Shown one piece after another: positions 9,174 to 18,508 of a stretch of 64,000 nucleotides of DNA (position 1 is the stretch's first letter; each line of letters begins with the position of its first letter). The translations under genes and the position numbers were made by a program. The stretch is taken from the NCBI RefSeq assembly GCF_002157625.1, contig NZ_BDMM01000002.1, positions 372,001-436,000 of the forward strand, read 5' to 3'. The notes below the pieces were generated by a model. It saw only the letters and a list, made by a program, of their open reading frames with translations. It had not been told where the DNA came from and made no database searches. This stretch comes from Brevundimonas sp. SH203 (lineage in GTDB: Bacteria; Pseudomonadota; Alphaproteobacteria; Caulobacterales; Caulobacteraceae).

Positions 9174-10862
9174 ATGATGATGAGCCGCGCGCTCAACAGC
9201 GACGTCCCTCCCGCCTCTTCCACGACGGCGACGCCGAAGGCTGGCCGGTCTTCTACGGATCGCCGCAGCGGCCCTGAGGGCTTTCAGCCGCTGGCGCCGG
9301 TCCTCACCGGCGTCGCGGTGGCCATCCTGGTCGCGACGGCCGTCGCCTATGGCCGATCCGCTGGTCTGGTCGTGGGGCTGTGGGGCGCCAGCGGCCTGGC
9401 CATCGCCGTCTGGCTGCGCACCAGCCGGGGACGCGCCAACGATCTGACCTTCGCTGGCGTCTTGATGGTCAGCATTCTGATCGGCGAGATCATCGCCGGC
9501 AACAAACCTCTGCTGGCGCTGGCCTTCGCCGCGATCAGCATGATGGAGATCATCGGCGCGGTCCTTCTGGCGCGGCGGTTCGCCCTGACCCTGAACCTGT
9601 CCAGCCTGAACGGCGCGGCCGGCTTCCTGTTCTTCGCGGCGGTGCTGGCGCCCATTCCCGCGGCCCTCTGTAGCGTGCTGGTCCAGATTCAGATGGGCGA
9701 ACCCCACGTCTGGAAAGGGTTTCAGACCTGGTGGTTCGGTCATGCGCTGGGCATCGCCGTCCTTGCGGCCATGGGGCTGTCGCTGACGCGGGCCAGCGTG
9801 GCGCGGCTGACGCGACCGGCGAAGATGATCGAGGCGGCGGTGCTGCTGGCCTGTGTTCTGGGCTTCTATTACGCCAGCTTCAGCGGGGCGGTGAAGGCGG
9901 GTTTCCTGCTGTTGCCGGTTCTCATGGCCATCGCCGTGCGGCTGGGCGTTACGGGCACGGCCTTCGCCCTGGTCCTGGTGGCCCTGCTTTCCGTCGGCGG
10001 CGCCATGATGGGACATGGGCCCTATATGCAAGGCGAGCGGGCCGATCAGGTCATGATGGCCCAGATGCTGGTCCTGATCGGCTATATGCCGATCCTGCTG
10101 GTCGCCTCCCTGTTGGAGGAGCGCGACGTGCTGGCCGAGCGCGCGCGTATCGGCCGCGAGCGGGCGGAAAAGGCGTCCGAGGCCAAGTCGCGCCTGCTGG
10201 CCAACGTCGCCCACGAGATCAAAAGTCCGGTCGCCGGCATCATCGGCATCGGCGACCTGTGGCGTCAGGGCCAGTTGGGCCCGGTCACGCCGCAACAGGC
10301 CGAGATGTCCGACATGCTGGTCTCCACCGCTCGCCAGGTCGAGGCCCTGGCGCACGACCTGCTGGACGTGGCGCGGGCGGAATCGGGCGCCGTGCGCGTC
10401 GACCTGCGGCCCACCGACATTCCCGGCCTGCTGGAGGATGTCAGGCGCATCTGTCTGTTGCGCGCGGAGGCTGACGGCCAGGTGTCGATCGACGTCGTCT
10501 ATGAGGGCGACGGCCTGGTCGCCGTGGCGGATTCGCAGCGCCTGACCCAGGTCGTGACCAATCTGACGATCAATGCGCTGAAATACGGCGCATCGGGCGG
10601 ATGCATCATCCTGCGGGCGTCGCGCGCCGAGGATTGCGTGCGGATCGAGGTCACGGACTTCGGCCCCGGCCTGTCGCCGCAGAAACAGGCCCAGCTGTTC
10701 GAACCCTTCAACCGTCTGGGGTTGGAGCGCTCGACCATCGAGGGGCATGGCGTCGGTCTGGCGCTGGCCAAGCGACTGGTCGAACTGCAGGGCGGCTCCA
10801 TCGGCGTGATCTCGGCGCCGGGCGAGGGCGCGACCTTCTGGGTCCAGATTCCCAAGGCGTGA
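9174..10862 (+). CDS. Membrane sensor histidine kinase with MASE1-like N-terminus
   Basis: 562 residues. About eight hydrophobic segments fill residues 40-320 and resemble the MASE1 integral-membrane sensor domain. Then come the kinase boxes: H-box LLANVAHEIKSP with His near 347, N-box NLTINALKYGA, G1 VTDFGPGLSP and G2 GHGVGLALAKRLVE. All catalytic residues are intact. It has no receiver domain and no adjacent response regulator, so its partner is elsewhere. ATG 9174 is preferred over TTG 9141 because AGGA lies 7-8 bases before it. Confidence 0.88.
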   Translation: MMMSRALNSDVPPASSTTATPKAGRSSTDRRSGPEGFQPLAPVLTGVAVAILVATAVAYGRSAGLVVGLWGASGLAIAVWLRTSRGRANDLTFAGVLMVSILIGEIIAGNKPLLALAFAAISMMEIIGAVLLARRFALTLNLSSLNGAAGFLFFAAVLAPIPAALCSVLVQIQMGEPHVWKGFQTWWFGHALGIAVLAAMGLSLTRASVARLTRPAKMIEAAVLLACVLGFYYASFSGAVKAGFLLLPVLMAIAVRLGVTGTAFALVLVALLSVGGAMMGHGPYMQGERADQVMMAQMLVLIGYMPILLVASLLEERDVLAERARIGRERAEKASEAKSRLLANVAHEIKSPVAGIIGIGDLWRQGQLGPVTPQQAEMSDMLVSTARQVEALAHDLLDVARAESGAVRVDLRPTDIPGLLEDVRRICLLRAEADGQVSIDVVYEGDGLVAVADSQRLTQVVTNLTINALKYGASGGCIILRASRAEDCVRIEVTDFGPGLSPQKQAQLFEPFNRLGLERSTIEGHGVGLALAKRLVELQGGSIGVISAPGEGATFWVQIPKA

Positions 10863-10905
10863 GGCGGCGCTTGCGAACCCGGCCTCGCCGGGCGATGGTC
10901 CGGCC

Positions 10906-11721
10906 ATGACCCTGATCGCCCTCGCCGCCGCCGTCGCTCTTTCAGGTCAGGCCGCGTCGCCGCCCCGCACCTCCAGCGACCTGACGCGCGATCTGAACAG
11001 CGCGCCGCCCTCCGCCGCCTCGGCGTCGCCGCGCACGACGACGCCATCGACCGCGCCGGCCGCGACGCCCGCGCCGTCTCCTCGCGCCACGACCTCCACG
11101 CCTGCCGCTGCGCCCGCGCCGGCTCCGCGCGCAACCCCGTCTGCGCCCGCCGCGACGCCCGCACAGGCCCCGCGCGCCACGACGTCTGCGCCGACCCGCG
11201 CTCAGACCCCTGCGCCCCAGACGACAAGCCCCGCGCGCTCCGCACCCGCCACCCGACCCGCGACGACGCAGCCGAGCGCGCCCGCGCCGACGATCCAAGC
11301 CCAGGCCCCGGCCCCGGCCCCGACATCAACGCCGGCGCCCGCCCCAACGCCGCCCGCCGCCGCTCTGGATGCGGCGGGGATTGCCGCCCTGCCGTTCCGT
11401 ATCGAGCTTCCGGCCGGCGTGGTGATGGTTCCGGCGCGGGCGGGCGCGGACGCGGCCATCTATCGCATCCAACGCGGCGACCTGACCCTGGCCATGATCT
11501 ACGCCGGGCCGTCCTCGCAATTTCCCATCTATGACGGCGACATGGTCCGCACGGGCGGCCGCACCTCCATCGTCGTGAACGAAGGCGGCCGGCGTCTGGC
11601 GATGGAGCATCTGTTCCAGCGCGACGCTAGCCCGAAGGAAATCCACGTCTGGATCGCCAGCGTCGTCGGCGCGGACCGCGATCTGGCCGAACGAATCGGC
11701 CAGTCGGTCGATCCGCGATAG
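10906..11721 (+). CDS. Exported protein with Pro/Ala/Thr-rich repeat linker, unknown function
   Basis: 271 residues: a short hydrophobic N-terminus (LIALAAAVALSGQA) that looks like a signal peptide, then about 125 residues made almost only of Pro, Ala, Thr, Ser and Arg with recurring APAPRATxSAPA-type units, then a compact 110-residue C-terminal domain (LPFRIELPAGVVMVP onward) rich in beta-type residues. The linker probably spans the periplasm or cell wall. The C-terminal domain is not one I recognise. The repetitive DNA makes this gene prone to length variation. Confidence 0.75.
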   Translation: MTLIALAAAVALSGQAASPPRTSSDLTRDLNSAPPSAASASPRTTTPSTAPAATPAPSPRATTSTPAAAPAPAPRATPSAPAATPAQAPRATTSAPTRAQTPAPQTTSPARSAPATRPATTQPSAPAPTIQAQAPAPAPTSTPAPAPTPPAAALDAAGIAALPFRIELPAGVVMVPARAGADAAIYRIQRGDLTLAMIYAGPSSQFPIYDGDMVRTGGRTSIVVNEGGRRLAMEHLFQRDASPKEIHVWIASVVGADRDLAERIGQSVDPR

Positions 11722-11724
11722 GGG

Positions 11725-12066
11725 TCAGGTCTCGGACCAGACCGCCATCTCCGTCCCCGCCGGATCGACGAAGTGGAAGCGCCGACCGCCGGGAAAGGCG
11801 TAGATCGGCTTGACGATTCGCCCGCCCGCCGCCTCGACCCGGCTCAGCATGGCCTGCAAGTCGTGGGCGTACAGCACGGGCAGGGGCGCCGTCGTGCGGT
11901 CGGCCGGATCGGCGTCGAAACCGCCGTCCAGCCCTTGGTCGAAGGCGGCGTAGGTCGGGCCATAGTCCACGAAGGTCCAGCCGAACGCCTGGCTGTAGAA
12001 GGCCTTGGTTTCCGGCAGATCGGCGGCCGGCAGTTCCAGATAGTCGAGTTTTCCGTCTTCACGCAC
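11725..12066 (-). CDS. VOC-superfamily (glyoxalase/bleomycin-resistance fold) protein
   Basis: 113 residues with the VOC pattern: DYLELPAADLPETKAFYSQAFGW at the start, an internal beta strand set, and FHFVDPAGTEMAVW at the end, whose Glu is the usual C-terminal metal ligand. The start is GTG 12066, preceded by GGAGAT at 7 bases; an upstream open frame lacks similarity. The substrate cannot be inferred. It lies downstream of aroC on the same strand but 230 bases away. Confidence 0.85.
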   Translation of the reverse strand: MREDGKLDYLELPAADLPETKAFYSQAFGWTFVDYGPTYAAFDQGLDGGFDADPADRTTAPLPVLYAHDLQAMLSRVEAAGGRIVKPIYAFPGGRRFHFVDPAGTEMAVWSET

Positions 12067-12165
12067 GGTTGATCTCCTGCTGTTCAAGCCACCGACCACA
12101 GCCTCTTGCACGGCGGCCTGACTTGCGCAAACCTGCAAACGGTTCGCAGTTGCAGGAGTCGAGCG

Positions 12166-12297
12166 GTGATCGTGATGACCACGGGATTGGCGGGCCTGGT
12201 CGCCCTGATGCAGCGCGAGGAACGTCCGCCGCCGGTCGTTCGGCCGGTTCCCGCCGCCGCCCCGGTTCAACCCGCTGCGGTCGCGCGGCGACGATGA
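12166..12297 (+). CDS. Possible small protein with one membrane segment
   Basis: A GTG-started frame of 43 residues follows AGGAG at about 8 bases. It encodes a short hydrophobic stretch (MTTGLAGLVALM) and a Pro/Val/Ala-rich tail ending AVARRR. It stops two bases before the convergent aroC stop. The good ribosome-binding site is the main support; no family is recognised. Confidence 0.3.
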   Translation: MIVMTTGLAGLVALMQREERPPPVVRPVPAAAPVQPAAVARRR

Positions 12298-12298
12298 C

Positions 12299-13384
12299 CT
12301 ATCCGACCTGGGCGCGGTGTCTCAGGAAAGCATCGGCCAGGACGCAGGCCGCCATCGCCTCGACCACCGGCACGGCGCGCAGGGCGACGCAGGGGTCGTG
12401 GCGGCCCTTGGTCCGCAGATCGGTTTCCTCGCCGTCGCGGGTGATGGTCTGGCGCAGCGTCAGGATCGAGGACGTCGGCTTGAACGCCACCCGCGCCGTC
12501 ACCGGCTGACCCGTCGAAATCCCGCCCAGCACGCCCCCGGCCTTGTTCGACAGGAAGACCGGCCGGTTGTTCGGGTCCAGGCGCATCTCGTCGGCGTTCT
12601 CCTCGCCGGTCAGCTCGGCGGCGTCGAAGCCCGCGCCGATCTCCACCCCCTTGGCGGCGTTGATCGACATCAGGGCGGCGGCCAGTTCCGAATCCAGTTT
12701 GCCATAGATCGGCGCCCCCCATCCGGCCGGAACGCCCGTGACCTCCAGCGCCACGATGGCGCCGACCGACGACCCGGCCTTTCGCACGCCGTCCAGATAG
12801 ACCTCCCAGTCCGCCACGACCTCGGCCGAGGCGGCGAACAGCGGATTGCCGTGAACGGCGTCGAAGTCGATCCGGTCGGGCGCGATCCGGTGCGGCCCGA
12901 TCTGCACCACCCCGGCGCGGATCTTCACGCTGTCGCCCAGCACCCGACGCGCCACGGCGCCGGCCGCCACGCGGCTGGCCGTCTCCCGCGCCGAGGATCG
13001 GCCGCCGCCGCGATGGTCGCGCACCCCGTATTTGGTCTGATAGGCATAGTCGGCGTGGCCGGGCCGATAGGCGCGGGCGATCTCGCCATAGTCCTTGGAC
13101 CGCTGGTCCTCGTTCTCGATCATGATCGAGATCGGCGTGCCGGTGGTGACGGGGCCCGCGCCGTCGTCGAACACGCCCGACAGGATGCGCGCGGTGTCGC
13201 TTTCCTTGCGCTGGGTCACGAAGCGGCTAACGCCCGGCTTCCTCTGATCCAGCCACGGCTGGATGTCGGCCTCGGTCAGGGGCAGCAGGGGCGGGCAGCC
13301 GTCGACGACGCAGCCGATGGCCGGGCCGTGGCTCTCGCCCCAGGTGGTCACGCGAAACAGATGGCCGAAGGTGTTGTGCGACAT
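12299..13384 (-). CDS. aroC: Chorismate synthase
   Basis: 361 residues, the family length, beginning [24 protein letters not shown], which is the first chorismate synthase signature. The others are visible ([25 protein letters not shown] and a [15 protein letters not shown] end). It converts EPSP to chorismate using reduced FMN as the last step of the shikimate pathway. It starts 9 bases after the J-domain-like gene, so the two are probably one transcript. Confidence 0.97.
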   Translation of the reverse strand: MSHNTFGHLFRVTTWGESHGPAIGCVVDGCPPLLPLTEADIQPWLDQRKPGVSRFVTQRKESDTARILSGVFDDGAGPVTTGTPISIMIENEDQRSKDYGEIARAYRPGHADYAYQTKYGVRDHRGGGRSSARETASRVAAGAVARRVLGDSVKIRAGVVQIGPHRIAPDRIDFDAVHGNPLFAASAEVVADWEVYLDGVRKAGSSVGAIVALEVTGVPAGWGAPIYGKLDSELAAALMSINAAKGVEIGAGFDAAELTGEENADEMRLDPNNRPVFLSNKAGGVLGGISTGQPVTARVAFKPTSSILTLRQTITRDGEETDLRTKGRHDPCVALRAVPVVEAMAACVLADAFLRHRAQVG

Positions 13385-13393
13385 GGCCCCGAC

Positions 13394-14128
13394 TTAGGCC
13401 GCCAGACGTTCCTGCGTCCAGACCCGCGTGAACCGGACCAGCAGGTCTTCGGCCGCCGACGGCGTGTCCGACGACGGCGTCAGGGTGACGAACAGATGCC
13501 CCGCCGCCCGCGATCCGCGCGCGGGCAGGCCCAGACCCTTCAGCCGCACGCGAACGGGCGCCGCCCTGTCCGCCGTGATCCAGGCCGAGCGGGTTCCGGC
13601 GTGGGTCTCGATCTCCACCCGCCCGCCGTCGGCCATCAGGCGGCGCTCGACCGGCCAGGACATGAACAGGTCGTCGCCCATGGCCGACAGGCCGTCCTCG
13701 GGCCGGATCAGCACCGACAGATAAAGATCGCCGCCGTCCGCCGCCCCCTGTCGCAGCCGCAGATGGTCGCCGGTCCTCAGGCCCTTCGGCGCCGTGACGC
13801 GAACGGTGCGGGCGCCCAGCCTGACCTCCACCTTGCCGCCCGCCAGCGCCTGCATAGGCGACAGGGCCAGGACCGGCGCGGGCGCGGGGCGAAGGCGCGG
13901 CGCGGCCAGGGCGGGGCGCCCGGGCTGGTGCGCCTGGATCAGGCGATAGGCCGCGATCACCCGCCGGAACCGTTCGGCGTCGCCGCCCGCCTGGTCCGGC
14001 CGCGCCGCCTTCACCGCCGCGCGGAAGGCGGCCTTCAGCGTCGGCGCATCGACATCGGTCGCCACGCCCAGCACGGCCAGGGCCTCGCGGACGCCGGAAA
14101 CCTCGGCTGAAGAACGATGGGCGCTCAT
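13394..14128 (-). CDS. DnaJ/CbpA-like protein with altered J-domain motif
   Basis: 244 residues. Residues 13-65 look like a J-domain (a helical ALxVLGV, LKAAFRAAVKAARPDQAGGD, then a third helix), and the rest matches the two beta-sandwich substrate-binding domains of DnaJ/CbpA (GGKVEVRLGARTVRVTAPKG). The invariant HPD of J-domains reads RPD at 43-45, so the His needed to stimulate DnaK ATPase is missing. There is no Gly/Phe linker or zinc region. It may bind clients without driving DnaK, or use a variant contact. It is coupled to aroC and divergent from pdxH. Confidence 0.8.
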   Translation of the reverse strand: MSAHRSSAEVSGVREALAVLGVATDVDAPTLKAAFRAAVKAARPDQAGGDAERFRRVIAAYRLIQAHQPGRPALAAPRLRPAPAPVLALSPMQALAGGKVEVRLGARTVRVTAPKGLRTGDHLRLRQGAADGGDLYLSVLIRPEDGLSAMGDDLFMSWPVERRLMADGGRVEIETHAGTRSAWITADRAAPVRVRLKGLGLPARGSRAAGHLFVTLTPSSDTPSAAEDLLVRFTRVWTQERLAA

Positions 14129-14238
14129 GACCCCAACCGTTCGCCGATCAGGGTCAATGGGCGGTTAACCGTGATCGAATCGGCGCCGCTTTGACCTCGA
14201 TCATTTGCACGGCCGACCCCAGCGGCTAAACCGGCCCC

Positions 14239-14913
14239 ATGACCGCATCCGTGATCCCGCCCAGCCCGTCGCGTGAGGAATACGCCCGCGACTACGTCGC
14301 CGCCCTGGCCGCCAATGGCGACGAGAGCCTGTTCCAGCGCGCCGAGCCCATCGGCCTTTTCGTCGAATGGCTGACCGATGCGCGGGCGCACGAGCCGAAT
14401 GACGCCAACGCCATGACCCTGTCCACCGTCGATGCGGACGGCCTGCCGGACGCGCGGATCGTGTTGCTGAAGGACGTGGATGCGCGCGGCTTCACCTTCT
14501 ATTCCAACGGCGAGAGCGCCAAGGGCGTCGAACTGGCGGCCCATCCCGCCGCCGCCCTGACCTTCCACTGGAAGACCCTGCGTCGTCAGGTGCGGGTGCG
14601 CGGCGCGGTCGAGCCGGTGACGGCGGCCGAGGCGGACGCCTATTTCGCCAGCCGCGCGCGCGAAAGCCGGATCGGCGCCTGGGCCTCGGACCAGTCGCGC
14701 CCGCTGTCGGATCGCGCGGCTTTGGAAGAGGCCGTGGGTCGCGAGACCGCGCGCTTCGACGGCCAGGACGTGCCGCGCCCCGAACGCTGGACCGGCTGGC
14801 GCATCGTGCCGCGATCGGTCGAGTTCTGGCGCGACCGGCCGTTCCGCCTGCATGACCGGCTTCTGTTCGAGCGCGATGGCGAGACCTGGAAGACGCAGCG
14901 CCTCTGGCCCTGA
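14239..14913 (+). CDS. pdxH: Pyridoxamine 5'-phosphate oxidase
   Basis: 224 residues with the PdxH signatures: [65 protein letters not shown] region and the C-terminal signature [16 protein letters not shown] ending RLWP. The enzyme uses FMN to oxidise pyridoxamine or pyridoxine phosphate to pyridoxal phosphate. It ends about 45 bases before the inverted-repeat element at 14959. Confidence 0.97.
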   Translation: MTASVIPPSPSREEYARDYVAALAANGDESLFQRAEPIGLFVEWLTDARAHEPNDANAMTLSTVDADGLPDARIVLLKDVDARGFTFYSNGESAKGVELAAHPAAALTFHWKTLRRQVRVRGAVEPVTAAEADAYFASRARESRIGAWASDQSRPLSDRAALEEAVGRETARFDGQDVPRPERWTGWRIVPRSVEFWRDRPFRLHDRLLFERDGETWKTQRLWP

Positions 14914-14958
14914 CGCTCGTTCAGAGTCTTCGGCGACCGAGCTGGGCTCGCAGAATAA

Positions 14959-15148
14959 GGTTCATCACAACGCGCACGGCGAGGTCACGGCGAACACGAC
15001 GGCGCCGTGCCCGCTTCGGAACGTCTTGATGCCTGCGGCGGCGAAGCCGCAGATTGATCGACGGTATGGACATGGCGTTGCGGGACGCCGACGCGCGTTC
15101 GGTCTCGTCGTGTTCGCCGTGACCTCGCCGTGCCCGTTGTGATGAACC
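14959..15148. mobile_element. 190-bp MITE-like element with 42-bp terminal inverted repeats
   Basis: The left end 14959-15000 (starting GGTTCATCACAACG) and right end 15107-15148 (ending CGTTGTGATGAACC) are reverse complements over 42 bases with one mismatch. Each arm holds two CACGGCGA units. The 106-base interior has no convincing gene. The size and long terminal repeats resemble a miniature inverted-repeat element; no target-site duplication is obvious. It fills the gap between the convergent pdxH and queA genes and could also act as a bidirectional transcription stop. Confidence 0.6.
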
Positions 15149-15172
15149 CCTTCCAGGCCAACGCCGACGACT

Positions 15173-16258
15173 CTAGGCGCGGAACAGCAGCGACCCGTCG
15201 CCATAGGAATAGAAGCGATAACCCTCGGCCACCGCATGGGCGTAGGCCGCCTTCATCGTCGCCTGACCGGCAAAGGCGCTGACCAGCATGAACAGCGTCG
15301 ATTTCGGCAGGTGGAAGTTGGTCATCAGCACATCGACCGCCCGGAACCGATAGCCGGGCGTGATGAAGATGGCCGTGTCGCCGTGGAAGGGCTTGATCTT
15401 TCCATCCTCGGCCGTGGCGCTTTCCAGCAGGCGCAGGGAGGTGGTGCCGACGCAGACGATGCGGCCCCCCTTCGCATGGACGGCGTTCAGGGCGGCGGCG
15501 GTTTCGGGCGACACCTCGCCCCATTCGCTGTGCATCCTGTGGTCGGCCAGATCGTCGACCTTGACCGGCAGGAAGGTGCCCGCCCCGACGTGCAGGGTCA
15601 CGGCGTGGGTCGAGACGCCGCGCAACCGGATGGCCTCCAGCAAGGCGGGGGTGAAATGCAGGCCCGCCGTCGGCGCCGCGACCGATCCGTCATGTTCGGC
15701 GAAGACGGTCTGGTAGTCGGAACGGTCGCGGTCGTCCTCGGGCCGTTTGGCGGCGATATAGGGCGGCAGGGGCATGACCCCGACATCGCGGATCGCATCG
15801 TCCAGCGCCGGCCCGGACAGGTCGAACCTCAAGGTGATCAGGCCGTCGTCGCCCTTGGCCAGGACGGTCGCGTCCAGACGGCCCAGATCGCACGCGGCGT
15901 CGCTTTCATTTCCAAAACGAATCCGGTCGCCCGGCTTGATCCGCTTGCCCGGCTTCATGAAGGCGGACCAGACGTTTGGCGCGTCGCGGTGGTGCAGCGT
16001 CGCCTCGACCTCGACCGTCAGGATTTCGCCCTCGGGCCCGACACGCTGTCGCACGCCCGACAGCCGCGCCGGGATCACCCGCGTATCGTTGAACACCAGC
16101 GCGTCGCCGGCTTGCAGGAAGTCCGGCAGATCGCGAATGACCCGATCCTCCAGCGCGCCGCCCCTGACCACCAGCAGCCGGGCGGAATCGCGGGGATCGG
16201 CCGGACGCAGGGCGATGCGGTCCTCGGGCAGGTCGAAATCGAAATCGGCGGTCTTCAT
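15173..16258 (-). CDS. queA: tRNA preQ1(34) S-adenosylmethionine ribosyltransferase-isomerase
   Basis: 361 residues beginning [31 protein letters not shown], the QueA N-terminus, with [12 protein letters not shown] and [13 protein letters not shown] signatures. QueA moves the ribosyl part of SAM onto preQ1 in tRNA to make epoxyqueuosine. The start is set at ATG 16258, where similarity begins; the open frame extends 60 bases upstream. The earlier steps queC, queE and queD are encoded about 11 kb away at 26740-28459. Confidence 0.96.
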   Translation of the reverse strand: MKTADFDFDLPEDRIALRPADPRDSARLLVVRGGALEDRVIRDLPDFLQAGDALVFNDTRVIPARLSGVRQRVGPEGEILTVEVEATLHHRDAPNVWSAFMKPGKRIKPGDRIRFGNESDAACDLGRLDATVLAKGDDGLITLRFDLSGPALDDAIRDVGVMPLPPYIAAKRPEDDRDRSDYQTVFAEHDGSVAAPTAGLHFTPALLEAIRLRGVSTHAVTLHVGAGTFLPVKVDDLADHRMHSEWGEVSPETAAALNAVHAKGGRIVCVGTTSLRLLESATAEDGKIKPFHGDTAIFITPGYRFRAVDVLMTNFHLPKSTLFMLVSAFAGQATMKAAYAHAVAEGYRFYSYGDGSLLFRA

Positions 16259-16428
16259 GGGCCGCTCTATAGGGGCGTCCGCCGCCCCGCGCCACGTCGA
16301 GCCCTCTTGGCAGCGCATTGGCGTCGTATCGGTGTTTGATTTCCAAGGGGTTTTAACCGCCGAACGGCTTTTGACCTATCGCACCCCGGCGGTGGGTTAG
16401 GATGCGCGTCGATCTTTGACAGCGTGAG

Positions 16429-16520
16429 TTCAGACGATTCAGACGGTTCAGACGAAAAATTCGCCTCGGGCGCCCGATGTCGTAATCGCCCGATTTCAGA
16501 CTATTCAGACGGTTCAGACG
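16429..16520. repeat. Two triplet clusters of a TTCAGACG unit
   Basis: Cluster one (16429-16454) holds three spaced TTCAGACG units. Cluster two (16495-16520) repeats the pattern, with the first unit changed to TTCAGACT. Each cluster is followed by an A-rich stretch and TCGCC (AAAAATTCGCC and ATAAAAATCGCC). They lie 3' of dadA and upstream of queA, in the otherwise gene-free 16259-16547. Confidence 0.75.
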
Positions 16521-16547
16521 ATAAAAATCGCCAGTCCGCGTCCGGCG

Positions 16548-17834
16548 TCAGTTGAACCCCGGCGCGAACGCCCCCGCCCAGGCGCCGTAGCGGTTCAGGG
16601 ACAGGTCGTGCGTGTCGATCTCGGGCGCTCGGCCGTCGATCATGTCCGCCAGGACGCGGGCCGAGCCGCAGGACATGGTCCAGCCCAGGGTGCCGTGGCC
16701 GGTGTTCAGATAAAGGCCGGCGACCTTGGTGGCGCCGATGACGGGCGTGCCGTCCGGCGTCATGGGCCGCAGCCCGGACCAGTAGCTGGCCCCCGCCAGA
16801 TCGCCGCCGCCGGGGAACAGGCTGCCGACCGAATGGGTCAGGGTTTCGCGACGCAGGGCGGGCAGGGTGTTGTTGTAGCCCGACAGCTCGGCCATGCCGC
16901 CGACCCGGATGCGGTCGCCCAGGCGGGTGATGGCCACCTTGTAGCTCTCGTCCATCACGGTCGAGACCGGCGCGCGTTCCGCGTCCAGGATGCGGGCCGT
17001 GATCGAATAGCCCTTCACCGGATAGACGGGCAGGTCCAGACCCAGCGGCCGGGCCATCATGGGCGAATAGGACCCCAGGGCCAGCACCACGGCGTCGGCG
17101 GTCATGACGCCCTTGCTGGTCACGGCGCCGGTCGCGCGCCCGTCCTGGGTCGTGATCGAGCGGATGTCGGTGTCGTGGTGGAAGACCACGCCCCGCTCCG
17201 CCGCCAGTTTCGCCAGGGCGTTGGTGAACAGGAAACAGTCGCCCGTCTCGTCGTGCGGCAGACGCAGCCCCCCGACGAAATCCACGTCGGAAGCGGCCAG
17301 TCCGGGCTCGGCGGCGATGCATCCGGCGCGGTCCAGCACCGCGCACGGCACCCCGGCGGCCTTCAGCACGTCCACGTCCTTATGCACGTCGGCCAGCTGC
17401 TTCTCGGTGCGGAACAGCTGCAGCGTACCCTGCTGGCGGCCGTCATAGGCGATGCCCGTCTCGCGGCGCAGCAGGTCCAGCTGGTCGCGACTGTATTCCG
17501 CCAGACGCACCATCCGGCTCTTGTTCAGCGCATAGCGGTCATGGGTGCAGTTCCTCAGCATGGCCATGGTCCAGCGCACCATGGCCCTGTCTAGCCGGGG
17601 ACGCAGGATCAGCGGCGCATGGCGCATCAGCAGCCACTTCATCGCCTTGACCGGGATCGAGGGCGCGGCCCACGGCGCGGAATAGCCGGGCGAGACCTGG
17701 CCCGCGTTGGCGAAGCTGGTTTCCAGCGCCGGGCCCGACTGGCGATCGACCACCACCACCTCGTGTCCCGCCTGGTTCAGATACCAGGCGGTGGTGACGC
17801 CGATGACGCCCGAACCCAGCACCAAAACCCGCAT
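16548..17834 (-). CDS. dadA: D-amino acid dehydrogenase, FAD subunit
   Basis: 428 residues with the FAD-binding GSGVIG at 7-12 followed by a Glu/Asp-type strand (EVVVVDRQ), and the C-terminal FAD-contact region ([16 protein letters not shown]). This matches DadA, which oxidises D-amino acids (mainly D-alanine) to 2-oxo acids and passes electrons to the respiratory chain. ATG 17834 is used rather than TTG 17852 because the protein family starts at MRVLVLGSG. It is divergent from an Lrp-type regulator and near ridA, the usual setting of alanine catabolism. Confidence 0.93.
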   Translation of the reverse strand: MRVLVLGSGVIGVTTAWYLNQAGHEVVVVDRQSGPALETSFANAGQVSPGYSAPWAAPSIPVKAMKWLLMRHAPLILRPRLDRAMVRWTMAMLRNCTHDRYALNKSRMVRLAEYSRDQLDLLRRETGIAYDGRQQGTLQLFRTEKQLADVHKDVDVLKAAGVPCAVLDRAGCIAAEPGLAASDVDFVGGLRLPHDETGDCFLFTNALAKLAAERGVVFHHDTDIRSITTQDGRATGAVTSKGVMTADAVVLALGSYSPMMARPLGLDLPVYPVKGYSITARILDAERAPVSTVMDESYKVAITRLGDRIRVGGMAELSGYNNTLPALRRETLTHSVGSLFPGGGDLAGASYWSGLRPMTPDGTPVIGATKVAGLYLNTGHGTLGWTMSCGSARVLADMIDGRAPEIDTHDLSLNRYGAWAGAFAPGFN

Positions 17835-17969
17835 GTCACGTTTCCCAGCCAATTGGTCTTATTGGCCTGAAGCTACCTCTGCATTGGTCGATGATCCTGC
17901 CTGTTTGCGCAATGATCGGCGGCTGTTAGAGAATGAACGCAATTATCTACGGCCTTGTGGTGGAAAGTT

Positions 17970-18419
17970 GTGACCCTGTTCGATCCCGTCGATCAACGCA
18001 TCCTGCAACGGCTTCGCGCCGAGGGGCGGATCAGCAATGCGGACCTGGCCTCTGCGGTGGGCCTGTCGCCCTCGGCCTGCCTGCGGCGGGTGCGGCGGCT
18101 GGAGGAGCGGGGCGTGATCCGGGGCTACGCCGCCGTCCTGGCCAACGACGCCGACGACGGTGTCGTGGCCTATGTCGAGATCACGCTGGAGAAGCAGACC
18201 GACGACCATATGCGCCGGTTCGAGGCGGCGGTCAGGAACCACCCGGAGATCCGCGACTGCTATCTGATGGCGGGCGAGGCGGACTATATCGTGCGGGCCG
18301 TGGCGCCCGACATCGCCGCCTATGAGGTGATCCACAAGGACGTGCTGTCGCGCCTGCCGGGCGTGTCGCGCATCCACTCCAGCCTGGCCATCCGCAACGT
18401 GCTGGCGGCGCGCGGGTAG
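17970..18419 (+). CDS. Lrp/AsnC-family transcriptional regulator
   Basis: About 149 residues. A winged helix-turn-helix occupies residues 4-60 (ILQRLRAEGRISNADLASAVG, SPSACLRRVRRLEE), followed by the RAM ligand-binding domain ending YEVIHKDVLSRLPGV. Members bind amino acids and form dimers to octamers. Its position, divergent from dadA with 135 bases between, suggests it is the activator of D-amino acid catabolism (DadR/BkdR-like). A TTGCGCAA palindrome at 17905-17912 lies in the shared promoter region. A TTG start at 17955 is an alternative. Confidence 0.92.
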   Translation: MTLFDPVDQRILQRLRAEGRISNADLASAVGLSPSACLRRVRRLEERGVIRGYAAVLANDADDGVVAYVEITLEKQTDDHMRRFEAAVRNHPEIRDCYLMAGEADYIVRAVAPDIAAYEVIHKDVLSRLPGVSRIHSSLAIRNVLAARG

Positions 18420-18508
18420 GGTGGGATCATGGAGGGGAGAGGCGACAGGCCTCGACACGCTGCGGTTCATGCCGATAGGTGCCGAAACTATCTGACAGGA
18501 GGCTTTCC

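Noticed and set aside
12317..14110. Long plus-strand open frame opposite aroC and the J-domain gene
   Set aside because: It spans two well-supported minus-strand genes and encodes only His/Gln/Arg-rich sequence.
14852..15237. Short open frames crossing the inverted-repeat element
   Set aside because: They arise from the repeat arms and have no start signals or known domains.
16429..16520. CRISPR array
   Set aside because: Units are 8 bases long with 0-1 base spacing and two blocks only; there are no unique spacers of CRISPR length and no cas genes.
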